Assembly: GCA_030614585.1 (NCBI GenBank)
Contig: JAUWTT010000136.1
Coordinates: forward strand, 1 to 8,741
Source: Acidobacteriota bacterium
GTDB lineage: Bacteria; Acidobacteriota; UBA6911; RPQK01; JAPXNP01
Direction of reading: 5' to 3'
Length of the DNA: 8,741 nt
In this document: piece by piece, positions 1-6,470 of the stretch
How positions within the stretch are numbered: position 1 is the stretch's first letter
Layout of the letters: every line of letters starts with the position of its first letter
Position numbers and translations under genes: made by a program
Notes under the pieces: generated by a model
Database searches by the model: none
Told to the model about the DNA's origin: nothing
Seen by the model: the letters and a program-made list of their open reading frames with translations, nothing else

Positions 1-456
1 AATACGGCACCCGGTGAAAGAGTTCCCGTGGTGATCGTTAGAAAGGGTGAGGTTCGTGAACTTGAGGTAGAGCTGGCTGAGCGTACCCTCGAACAGAAGC
101 AACGCGCAAAAAACGAGGGTTTCTCATGTGAGGAAGAGGAGGAAGAAGAGCAGCCGAAGGAGATTGGCCTAGAGTTTCAGACGCTGAGTGCTCGGGATGC
201 CGGCCAACTCGGGCTCGAAGGCGATGAAGGCGTTCTTATCCTGGATGTGACTCCTGGAAGCCTTGCTGACGACGCCGGCCTGGGGCGTGGTCAGGTCATT
301 ACTCACGTCAACGGCAAAAGTATTGCCGGAGGACCCGAGTTCAAGGATGCCGTGACCGCAGTGCCATCAGGAAAAGGCGTTGTGCTGCGTGTTCTCCAAG
401 GCGGCGGCCGCGATGCACGACGAACCGTTTCTTACACCTCGTTTGTCAAACCCTAA
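1..456 (+). CDS. HtrA/DegP-family periplasmic serine protease, C-terminal fragment (end of PDZ1 plus PDZ2)
   Basis: The frame is open from the first base, so the gene begins upstream of the window and the protease domain is not visible. The first ~30 residues match the end of a DegP first PDZ domain (PGERVPVVIVRKGE..., compare the usual PGTKV.L.V.RDG pattern). A linker follows with one Cys and seven consecutive Glu (codons 127-150). A second PDZ domain comes next: IGLEFQTLS, a GVLILDVTPGSLADDAGL carboxylate-loop region, GQVITHVNGKSI and a final strand. In the family, a trypsin-like Ser protease with two PDZ domains degrades or refolds misfolded envelope proteins. The family assignment is strong from PDZ order and spacing. 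Which paralogue (DegP, DegQ, DegS-like) cannot be told without the catalytic domain. The gene ends with TAA and is followed by a hairpin, so it is probably the last gene of its transcript. Confidence 0.87.
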   Translation, partial: NTAPGERVPVVIVRKGEVRELEVELAERTLEQKQRAKNEGFSCEEEEEEEQPKEIGLEFQTLSARDAGQLGLEGDEGVLILDVTPGSLADDAGLGRGQVITHVNGKSIAGGPEFKDAVTAVPSGKGVVLRVLQGGGRDARRTVSYTSFVKP

Positions 457-482
457 AATGCTGTAAACCCGAACTATACTGT

Positions 483-516
483 GAACCCCCAGCTCTCCAT
501 AAGAAGCTGGGGGTTC
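483..516 (+). terminator. Hairpin after the HtrA gene, probable transcription terminator
   Basis: A perfect 12-bp inverted repeat, gaacccccagct (483-494) and agctgggggttc (505-516), encloses a 10-nt loop and starts 27 bp after the HtrA stop. The stem is GC-rich and stable. A classical T-run is missing (CCCCACCTTT follows), so it is either a weak intrinsic terminator or a 3'-end-stabilising hairpin. The position supports a termination role. Confidence 0.55.
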
Positions 517-851
517 CCCACCTTTGCCCTAGCCTGACTCGCATTTCTCACCAGCTGGCTGCTGCGTCACCGGATGCATCCGCCCGAAATGTGCCTAAAT
601 TACAGGAACTCACTGACTTACGATCCGACAACCTGGGGTTCTGCCAGGCCCGGGCCCTGAAAAGACCCGGCTCCGTATGACGTTGCGGCGACAATCCATA
701 CGGAGCCCCGGGATTCCAGACCGGGGGCTCTTCAAGTGCCTCGCTACACGACTTCGCGAGAAATGCAGGATAAAGGCGTCCCGGGAGTAACCCGTTTGAG
801 ATTTCAGCTTCTATCTTTCAATTTAGATGAAGGACCCTTAGAATCACAGAC
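517..851. other. Gene-free intergenic region upstream of ald
   Basis: No open frame here has a ribosome-binding site or recognisable protein, and no tRNA-like cloverleaf is seen. The region contains two perfect short palindromes, ccagctgg (551-558) and cggatgcatccg (571-582), and a dense cluster of hairpins (632-730, listed separately). CCCGGG occurs three times (649-654, 707-712, 780-785). A TTGAGA hexamer at 796-801 could be a -35 box for ald, but no good -10 lies at the right distance. The ald promoter is presumably somewhere in this stretch. Confidence 0.5.
632..730 (+). other. Cluster of overlapping GC-rich inverted repeats; candidate structured leader or ncRNA
   Basis: Hairpin A: cctgg (632-636) pairs with ccagg (644-648). 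Hairpin B: ggctccgtatg (669-679) pairs perfectly with catacggagcc (697-707) across a 17-nt loop. It can be extended by ccc (666-668) with ggg (710-712) if two C are bulged. Hairpin C: gagccccgg (703-711) pairs with cc (721-722) plus ggggctc (724-730), with one G bulged. B and C share 703-712 and so cannot form together. A further pairing, ccggg (650-654) with cccgg (666-670), competes with the extension of B. Mutually exclusive stems resemble attenuators, but no T-run follows and no known riboswitch class was recognised. The alternative is a dispersed palindromic repeat. Confidence 0.4.
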
Positions 852-1967
852 ATGATAAGAATTGGGGTACCCAGAGAGGTTAAAGACAACGAATTTCGAG
901 TGGGTCTCATTCCATCCGGTGCCTACAGCCTCGTCGAGGATGGACACACTGTGTTTATCGAAAAAGGGGCAGGGGACGGCTCTGGCTTTGCTGACGAAGA
1001 GTTTGTGAAAGCAGGCGCTACAATCGTCGATACCGCGGACGAACTTTACGAGGATAGTGACCTGATCATCAAGGTTAAGGAACCGGTTCAAGAAGAGTTC
1101 CACCGTCTCAGGAAAGGCCAGATTGTTTTTGGGTATTTTCACCTGGCCCCTTTGCCGGAACTTACTCAAGTGCTGGTGGATAAAGGTGTCACCGCGGTGG
1201 CATACGAAACCATTACAGACAAGAACGGTCATCTTCCACTTCTCACTCCCATGAGTGAGATCGCAGGCCGAATGTCGGTCATCGTCGGCACTTACTACTT
1301 GCAGAAACCTAGAGGTGGGCGCGGCATTCTGCTGGGTGGGGTCCCCGGAGTGCGGCCGGCCCTCGTTGTAATTGTGGGGGCAGGAGTCGTCGGCATTAAT
1401 GCCACCAAGATGGCAATGGGGCTGGGAGCTCAGGTCAGTGTTCTGGATGTCGATGTCGAGAAACTGCGCTACATGGATGACCTCTACTTTGGCCGTGTTG
1501 AAACCTTAATGTCTAACCGCTTCCATCTTGCGGAGTCGATCAGAAGCGCGGATCTTCTAATCGGAGGAGTACTTATCCCCGGTGCAAATGCTCCCAAGCT
1601 GATCACCCGTGAGATGGTGAAGGCAATGAAACCGGGCTCAGTCATCGTTGACGTTGCAGTCGATCAGGGTGGTTGCTGTGAGACGACGCGGCCTACCACC
1701 CACAGCGATCCGGTCTATGAGGTGGATGGTGTTCTTCATTACTGTGTTACCAACATGCCTGGTGCGGTTCCCCGAACCTCAACGAGAGCATTGACCAACG
1801 TGACCACGCCATACGCTACGAGAATCGCGTCCAAAGGGATTGAAAAAGCGATCAGCGACGATCCACACCTCAGGAACGGCGTCAACGTTTACCAGGGCCA
1901 CATCACCTGTGCACCCGTAGCGGAGGCTCAAAAGCGCCCCTTTAAGCCCATCGAGGATCTCCTTTGA
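852..1967 (+). CDS. ald: Alanine dehydrogenase (L-alanine:NAD+ oxidoreductase, deaminating)
   Basis: This cytoplasmic enzyme reversibly converts L-alanine, NAD+ and water to pyruvate, NADH and ammonium, linking alanine use or nitrogen assimilation to central carbon. At 371 aa the length is typical of the family. Visible hallmarks are the N-terminal MIRIGVPREVKDNEFRVGL signature with substrate-binding Arg16, Lys76 in KVKEP, catalytic His97 in FHLAP, and the Rossmann NAD loop GAGVVGINATKMAMG (176-190) with Asp199 ending the second strand. Catalytic Asp271 lies in DVAVDQGGCCETTRPTTHS. The ATG at 852 is the only start possible before an in-frame TGA at 828, and it places the conserved N-terminus exactly. 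The Shine-Dalgarno is poor (gaagga, 17 nt upstream). It is followed after 57 bp by lipM on the same strand. No truncation or missing catalytic residue was seen. Confidence 0.97.
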   Translation: MIRIGVPREVKDNEFRVGLIPSGAYSLVEDGHTVFIEKGAGDGSGFADEEFVKAGATIVDTADELYEDSDLIIKVKEPVQEEFHRLRKGQIVFGYFHLAPLPELTQVLVDKGVTAVAYETITDKNGHLPLLTPMSEIAGRMSVIVGTYYLQKPRGGRGILLGGVPGVRPALVVIVGAGVVGINATKMAMGLGAQVSVLDVDVEKLRYMDDLYFGRVETLMSNRFHLAESIRSADLLIGGVLIPGANAPKLITREMVKAMKPGSVIVDVAVDQGGCCETTRPTTHSDPVYEVDGVLHYCVTNMPGAVPRTSTRALTNVTTPYATRIASKGIEKAISDDPHLRNGVNVYQGHITCAPVAEAQKRPFKPIEDLL

Positions 1968-2013
1968 GAGGTTGCTGGGCAGTTCTCGATGGCGCGCAGC
2001 AGATCGAAAGCCC

Positions 2014-2027
2014 GGAGTAGGTCTGTG
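2014..2027 (+). promoter_or_regulatory. Ribosome-binding site and GTG start deciding the lipM start
   Basis: GGAG at 2014-2017 lies 7 nt before an in-frame GTG at 2025, an ideal Shine-Dalgarno arrangement. The longer reading from ATG 1989 has only a gagagg 17 nt upstream and would add a low-complexity Arg/Ser stretch (MARSRSKARSRS) that is not part of the conserved fold. Confidence 0.6.
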
Positions 2028-2768
2028 GAGGAGCTGCGGATTCTCTGCGATCGCCCTCTGCCAGGCGATCAAAATATGGAAATTGATCGATTCTGGCTGG
2101 AGCGAGCTGAGATCTCGAAAGATCCCCTGACGGTGATTCGATTCTATCGCTGGGATAAGCCGACCGTCTCACTGGGAACGCACCAAGAACCTGCGAAAGC
2201 GGTTGATCTGGCTTACTGTGACGAGGTTGGGATTCCTACCGTCTCGCGGCCGACGGGAGGCCGGGCCGTTTTACACGGCAATGAAATCACCTACTCGGTT
2301 GTGTCTAATGATGTCGAAATGTTTCCCTTGCAAAGCTTGATCCCCGTTTATCAGTTGATCGCTGAATGCCTGGAAAGCGGTCTGCACGCGCTCGGAATCC
2401 GGGCGACTCACAGCACGGGCGAACGCAAGTCCGCCGGTGGACATCTTTATGATTGGACCAAGCCCTGCTTTATTTCTCCATCTCGTCACGAACTCGTTTA
2501 CGGAGGCAGGAAACTAGTCGGAAGTGCGCAACGACGACTGAAGCGCAGCTTTCTCCAGCATGGCTCGGTTCCGATCGAGATTGACTATGAGATGATGGGC
2601 CGGGCACTCCGTTTCGACGTCGCCTCACTGAGGAGAAACATGATTTCAGTCTCTGAGGCCGCCGGCAGGCAAATCACGTTCGAAGAACTGGCCAATGCCT
2701 TTGCATCGAGTTTTCAGCAACGGTTTTCGCCTGACAACAGATCCAGGATCACGTCCCGTTACCGGTAG
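2025..2768 (+). CDS. lipM: LipM-type octanoyltransferase (BPL/LplA/LipB superfamily)
   Basis: The likely role is transfer of octanoyl from octanoyl-ACP to a lipoyl domain (GcvH in the LipM family), the first step of endogenous lipoate synthesis, in the cytoplasm. Seen in residues counted from GTG 2025: an N-terminal LRILCDRPLPGDQNMEID-type opening, SRPTGGRAVLHGNEITYS (about 74-91), KPCFISPSRHE with Cys148, GGRKLVGSAQRR (160-171) with Lys163, and LQHGSVPIE. Cys148 sits where LipM carries its acyl-thioester cysteine (Cys150 in Bacillus subtilis), which favours LipM over the ATP-dependent LplA ligase. At 247 aa it is slightly short of LipM's ~278 aa. An ATG at 1989 in the same frame would add 12 residues but has poor ribosome-binding spacing. 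Downstream, the UroD-like gene follows after 50 bp. LipL or LplA-like activity cannot be fully excluded from sequence alone. Confidence 0.85.
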   Translation: MEELRILCDRPLPGDQNMEIDRFWLERAEISKDPLTVIRFYRWDKPTVSLGTHQEPAKAVDLAYCDEVGIPTVSRPTGGRAVLHGNEITYSVVSNDVEMFPLQSLIPVYQLIAECLESGLHALGIRATHSTGERKSAGGHLYDWTKPCFISPSRHELVYGGRKLVGSAQRRLKRSFLQHGSVPIEIDYEMMGRALRFDVASLRRNMISVSEAAGRQITFEELANAFASSFQQRFSPDNRSRITSRYR

Positions 2769-2818
2769 ATTTTCGGTGCAAAACTCGCCTACAATCGCTG
2801 AGGGAGAAAAGTGACGAA

Positions 2819-4099
2819 ATGAATTCAAGAGAACGCGTTGCCTGTGCCCTGTCCCACGAAGAACCGGACCGCATTCCTCTGGACCTGGGCTCTTCCCCGG
2901 TTAGCGGCATGCACGTGAGTACTGTTTACAAACTGCGCCAAGCCCTTGAGCTCGATCCGCCTGGAACCCCTGTGAAGGTGGTTGAGCCCTACCAGTTACT
3001 CGGTGAGATCGGGTCCGATCTGATGGACACTCTGGGCGTTGATGTCATGGGGGTGTGGCCGTCCAAGAACATGTTTGGCTTCAGGAACGAGGCCTGGAAG
3101 CCGTGGACTACGTTTGATGGCACCCCTGTGCTCGTACCCGAGGGGTTTAACACAGACGTTGAGGAAAACGGCGACCTCTTGCTTTACCCCGAAGGGGATG
3201 AGAGCGTTCCCGCCAGTGGCAGGATGCCGGAGGGTGGATTCTATTTTGATTCCACCGTTCGGCAGCCTCCCATTGATGATGATCGCCTGGATGTACAGGA
3301 TAACTTAGAGGAATTTGATCTGATCTCTGACGAGGAACTGGACCATTTCAGCAAAGAAATCGACCGCCTCTATACCAGGACGGACAAGGCATTACTGGCC
3401 AATTTCGGGGGTACCGCTTTCGGAGACATTGCTCTGGTCCCAGCTCCCTGGCTCAAGAACCCGAAAGGGATTCGAGATGTCAGTGAATGGTACATGAGCA
3501 CCGTGATTCGTCAGGATTATGTTCGCTCCATATTCGAGCGTCAGTGCGAAATCGCGCTCGAGAACCTCAGCCGCTGCCATCAACACGTGGGCGACCGGGT
3601 CGACATCATTTATATGACAGGCACGGACTTCGGAACTCAGATTGGCCCATTCATATCGCCTCAGGCTTACTGCGAACTGTACCAACCCTTTCAACGGCGC
3701 CTCAACGACTGGGTACACGAAAATACGAAGTGGAAGACTTTCATCCATTCGTGCGGATCGGTCAGAGCCTTGCTTCCTCACTTCATCGAAGCCGGTTTTG
3801 ACATTCTCAATCCGGTTCAGTGCAGCGCTGCCCATATGGACCCCTACGAGCTAAACAAAGAGTTTGGCAGCCGTATCACCTTTTGGGGAGGGGGCGTCGA
3901 CACCCAGGGAACCCTGCCTTTCAAAAGCAGCGACGAGGTACGAGAAGAAGTGTGGGAGCGGATCAAAGCGCTCGGACCCGGCGGTGGGTTTGTCTTCAAC
4001 ACAATCCACAATGTCCAGCCCCAGGTCCCGGTTGAAAACGTACTCGCCCTTTACGAAACTTATCGTGAGTTCAGTTGCTATCCGATTCGGATTGAATAG
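2819..4099 (+). CDS. Uroporphyrinogen decarboxylase-fold methyltransferase-like protein (not HemE)
   Basis: A 426-aa cytoplasmic TIM-barrel protein of the UroD/MtaA/CmuA superfamily. Seen: the N-terminal MNSRERV..AL..EEPDRIPLDLG opening; HSCGS (His310, Cys312) followed by NPVQCSA (Cys335), which together form the His/Cys/Cys zinc-ligand set of corrinoid-dependent methyltransferases; a WGGGVDTQGTLPF strand-loop (356-368); and a C-terminal IHNVQPQVPVENVLALYE. The RQAGR substrate-binding motif of true uroporphyrinogen decarboxylase is absent, so heme synthesis is unlikely. Family knowledge suggests demethylation of a methylated compound onto a corrinoid protein or a thiol, but the substrate is unknown. 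An acidic insertion of ~70 residues (about 95-170) separates the N-terminal part from the barrel. AGGGAG lies 12 nt before the ATG. No corrinoid-binding or activator gene is seen in the window. Confidence 0.88.
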   Translation: MNSRERVACALSHEEPDRIPLDLGSSPVSGMHVSTVYKLRQALELDPPGTPVKVVEPYQLLGEIGSDLMDTLGVDVMGVWPSKNMFGFRNEAWKPWTTFDGTPVLVPEGFNTDVEENGDLLLYPEGDESVPASGRMPEGGFYFDSTVRQPPIDDDRLDVQDNLEEFDLISDEELDHFSKEIDRLYTRTDKALLANFGGTAFGDIALVPAPWLKNPKGIRDVSEWYMSTVIRQDYVRSIFERQCEIALENLSRCHQHVGDRVDIIYMTGTDFGTQIGPFISPQAYCELYQPFQRRLNDWVHENTKWKTFIHSCGSVRALLPHFIEAGFDILNPVQCSAAHMDPYELNKEFGSRITFWGGGVDTQGTLPFKSSDEVREEVWERIKALGPGGGFVFNTIHNVQPQVPVENVLALYETYREFSCYPIRIE

Positions 4100-4120
4100 T
4101 CTTGGGTCTTGGGTCTTGAG
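4100..4120 (+). repeat. Tandem heptamer TCTTGGG, three copies (last imperfect)
   Basis: Beginning right after the TAG stop of the UroD-like gene, tcttggg occurs at 4100-4106 and 4107-4113, then tcttgag at 4114-4120. It directly abuts the palindromic element at 4128-4192, and the two probably form one intergenic element. Confidence 0.8.
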
Positions 4121-4127
4121 TATCGAA

Positions 4128-4192
4128 ACCACGAAGACACCAGGAGCACAAAGAACCGCGCGTTTCCTTGGTGTACTTGGTGCCTTAGTGGT
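4128..4192. repeat. Imperfect inverted repeat between convergent genes; dispersed-type element, possible bidirectional terminator
   Basis: The left arm at 4128-4155 (starting accacgaagacacc) and the right arm at 4164-4192 (ending ggtgccttagtggt) are about 75% complementary with one gap, around an 8-nt cgcg-rich loop. The outer accac/gtggt match is perfect. Both arms show short internal periodicity of CAC/AAG units. Such 'ACCACGAAG...CTTGGTG' palindromes are familiar as intergenic elements in many environmental bacterial genomes, and I recognise the style rather than a named family. Sitting between the 3' ends of the UroD-like gene and feoB, the stem could end transcription from both sides. 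Confidence 0.65.
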
Positions 4193-4205
4193 AACTCCCA
4201 CCGCT

Positions 4206-6470
4206 TTAGTTGAGCAGAAGTCCCTCGACTAATCGCCACATCTGAGCGACAAAAAAAGTGGTTCCCAATCCCATCGCAACCGGCAGTAGCGCTGCAACCA
4301 GAGTCCACTTCGTGCTGCCCGTTTCCTTGAAGATCGTGTAGATGGTTGTACTGCATGGGTTGTGGATCAAGCTGAAGAGCATCAAGTTGACTGCGGTTAA
4401 CAACGTCCAGCCCCCAGTGGAGAAGATGGTCGCCAAATCACCCTGGGATTCGAGCTCGAACAGAACTCCGGCCCCAGCACCGTATGATTCGGCCCCCGCG
4501 CCGAGAACGGTCAACATCAGGATTGTGGGGATCACGATTTCATTAGCAGGGATCGCGACAATGTAAGCCAGTAGGATCACACCGTTCAATCCCAGGAGAA
4601 GACCTATCGGGCTAAGCAGTTCGATCATGTGCTCGGCGAGAGTGCTCCCTCCAATCGAAATATTGGCGCTCAACCAGATTACTGCACCCGCCGGCAGCGC
4701 AAAGACAACGGCGCGCCAGAGAACGTAGAGAGTTCGATCAATCAATGATGTGTAGATGGTCTGCAGTACTCGCGGAGGTCTATAAGGAGGCAACTCAAGA
4801 GTGAAACTGGACACTTCACCTTTCAACCAGGTGCGAGAAAGAAACCAGGAAACCGCAAGTGAGAGAAACACCCCAAGAACCGCCACTGCCACAACAGCCA
4901 TCGCCGATATCAATCCAGCAAAATGTGCGGGAACCAGTGCTCCAATGAAAAGTGTCGCAATCAGAATTTGTGTGGGCCATCTTCCATTGCAGAGTGCGAA
5001 ATTGTTCGTGATAATCGCGATAAGTCGTTCCCTCGGGCTATCGATGATCCTTGCAGCAACCACACCGGCGGCGTTACACCCGAAACCCATGGTCATAGTC
5101 AACGCCTGTTTGCCGTGGGCACCAACCTTCTTGAAAATGTGATCAAGGTTGAACGCTACTCGGGGTAGATAGCCAAAATCCTCCAAAAGAGTGAATACAG
5201 GGAAGAAAATTGCCATGGGAGGGAGCATAACGCTTATCACCCAGGCAGTAGATATGTACATTCCGTCGATCAACACTCCGTCCAGCCACCAGGGAAGGCC
5301 GATCGCCTGAGCAACTGACTTCAGCAGTGGGTGGATCTGGCCAATCAAGAGATCTGAGAGGAGTGCAGATGGAACGTTAGCACCAGAGACGGTTACCCAG
5401 AAGACAGCGGTCAAGAGTAACAACATGATGGGCAAGCCCCAGATTCTGCTGGTCACCAGCCTGTCCAAACTTCGGGCCAAATCGAAACGAGGCCTGTCTC
5501 CGAGAATCACTGCCTTCTCAGAGATCTCAGCCGCATCACCGTAGATGGATTCCATCAGCTGTTCCTGGAAGTCAGGCCCAATCTGCAGCCTGAGCTCGGT
5601 TGCTCGATCCAGCAACCCGCCCGCTTTTGCAGGATTGGCAGAGGCAGCGACTTCAGCTTTCTGTTCAGCCATCAGCTCTCCACTTTCCGATGCCAGTCGG
5701 CCCAATTCTCCGTCCTGCAGAGCCGTCTTAATTCCGTCATCCCCGTCGAGGAGACGCAGCGCGACCCAACGAGAGTTGGGAAGGCCCGGATAGATGTTCG
5801 TGAGCAAATCGACCAGCGTCGACATAGCCCGGCGCAATGACTTCGTTGTCCCCTTGACTCTGTGGGGCCGACAAACCACTTTCCCGGAAGCTACATCCGC
5901 AATCACGCTCATAAGAGAATCGAGTCCCCTTCGATACCTTGCAGACGTGGCAACGACCGGGACACCCAGATCCCTGGCCAATCTCCGTTCGTCAATCTGG
6001 ATATTGTTTCGCTGGGCCTCATCCATCAGATTCAGACAGACAACGGCACGGTCAGTGATTTCCAGGATCTGAAGCACCAGATTGAGGTTTCGCTCAAGCC
6101 TCGTGGCATCCACTACAACGACAGTTACATCAGGGCGTCCAAAAAGAATGAAATTGCGAGCAATCTCCTCATCCTGACTGGTCGAGAGAAGCGAGTACGT
6201 CCCCGGCAAATCGACCAGTTTGTACCTCAACTCTTCATGAATGAATCCGCCCTCAGCCCGCGACACGGTTTTTCCAGGCCAATTACCCGTATGTTGCCGT
6301 AAGCCGGTAAGAGCATTAAAGATCGTGCTCTTACCGGTGTTTGGATTGCCGGCTAAAGCAACAACGAAATCGACGTTCTCAACGTCGATCCCGAGTTTCG
6401 AGAGAGTGGACGCGCGGTGTACCGGGCAGGCCTCGCAGCTCGCCGGCGCGCTAGCACCAGTCACACTCAT
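4206..6470 (-). CDS. feoB: Ferrous iron transporter FeoB
   Basis: A 754-aa inner-membrane Fe(II) transporter with a cytoplasmic GTPase domain. The G domain is complete: G1 GNPNTGKS (41-48), a T..NWPGKTV segment (61-69), G3 DLPG (87-90), G4 NLMD (147-150) and G5 SAR (176-178). A helical linker (about 200-340) leads to the membrane part, with ~9 hydrophobic segments from residue 347 on. The Gate motifs are GFGCNAAGVVAARIIDSPRERL (462-483) with ALCNGRWP (492-499), and NPCSTTIYTIFKETGS (704-719). These resemble the GCNAAG/CNGRFP variant known from anaerobe-type FeoB rather than the E. coli GCNVP/CGARLP form. The N-terminal extension carries CEACPVH (Cys12, Cys15, His18), a possible metal site. 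GGAGG (6485-6481) lies 10 nt before the ATG. The start overlaps the upstream stop as ATGA (6467-6470), indicating translational coupling to the DtxR-FeoA gene. Length is close to E. coli FeoB (773 aa). Confidence 0.96.
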   Translation of the reverse strand: MSVTGASAPASCEACPVHRASTLSKLGIDVENVDFVVALAGNPNTGKSTIFNALTGLRQHTGNWPGKTVSRAEGGFIHEELRYKLVDLPGTYSLLSTSQDEEIARNFILFGRPDVTVVVVDATRLERNLNLVLQILEITDRAVVCLNLMDEAQRNNIQIDERRLARDLGVPVVATSARYRRGLDSLMSVIADVASGKVVCRPHRVKGTTKSLRRAMSTLVDLLTNIYPGLPNSRWVALRLLDGDDGIKTALQDGELGRLASESGELMAEQKAEVAASANPAKAGGLLDRATELRLQIGPDFQEQLMESIYGDAAEISEKAVILGDRPRFDLARSLDRLVTSRIWGLPIMLLLLTAVFWVTVSGANVPSALLSDLLIGQIHPLLKSVAQAIGLPWWLDGVLIDGMYISTAWVISVMLPPMAIFFPVFTLLEDFGYLPRVAFNLDHIFKKVGAHGKQALTMTMGFGCNAAGVVAARIIDSPRERLIAIITNNFALCNGRWPTQILIATLFIGALVPAHFAGLISAMAVVAVAVLGVFLSLAVSWFLSRTWLKGEVSSFTLELPPYRPPRVLQTIYTSLIDRTLYVLWRAVVFALPAGAVIWLSANISIGGSTLAEHMIELLSPIGLLLGLNGVILLAYIVAIPANEIVIPTILMLTVLGAGAESYGAGAGVLFELESQGDLATIFSTGGWTLLTAVNLMLFSLIHNPCSTTIYTIFKETGSTKWTLVAALLPVAMGLGTTFFVAQMWRLVEGLLLN

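Noticed and set aside
649..785. Three CCCGGG sites in 137 bp as a regulator-binding array
   Set aside because: Spacing is irregular, flanks differ, and two of the three are part of the hairpin stems; GC-rich chance is sufficient.
796..828. ald promoter with TTGAGA as the -35 box
   Set aside because: TTGAGA fits the -35 consensus 5 of 6, but the hexamers 16-18 bp downstream match the -10 consensus at only 2-3 positions.
804..1232. Minus-strand open frame of 142 codons over the 5' part of ald
   Set aside because: It lies almost wholly opposite the confidently identified ald gene, has no recognisable domain, and its protein composition looks like an antisense shadow.
1779..2172. Two minus-strand open frames across the ald-lipM junction
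   Set aside because: Both are opposite conserved coding sequence, lack ribosome-binding sites and resemble no family.
3392..3835. Minus-strand frame of 147 codons inside the UroD-like gene
   Set aside because: It is opposite the conserved barrel region including the zinc-ligand motifs; the plus strand is clearly the coding one.
2819..4099. Gene as hemE (uroporphyrinogen decarboxylase)
   Set aside because: The RQAGR-type substrate motif is absent and the HSCGS/Cys335 zinc-ligand pattern points to the methyltransferase branch.
4100..4192. CRISPR-like or attachment-site array
   Set aside because: The repeat unit is 7 bp without spacers, there are no cas or integrase genes, and no duplicated core sequence was seen elsewhere in the window.
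5794..6302. Plus-strand frames over the FeoB G domain
   Set aside because: They are opposite the G1-G5 motifs of feoB; low-complexity Ser/Arg composition is typical of antisense readings.
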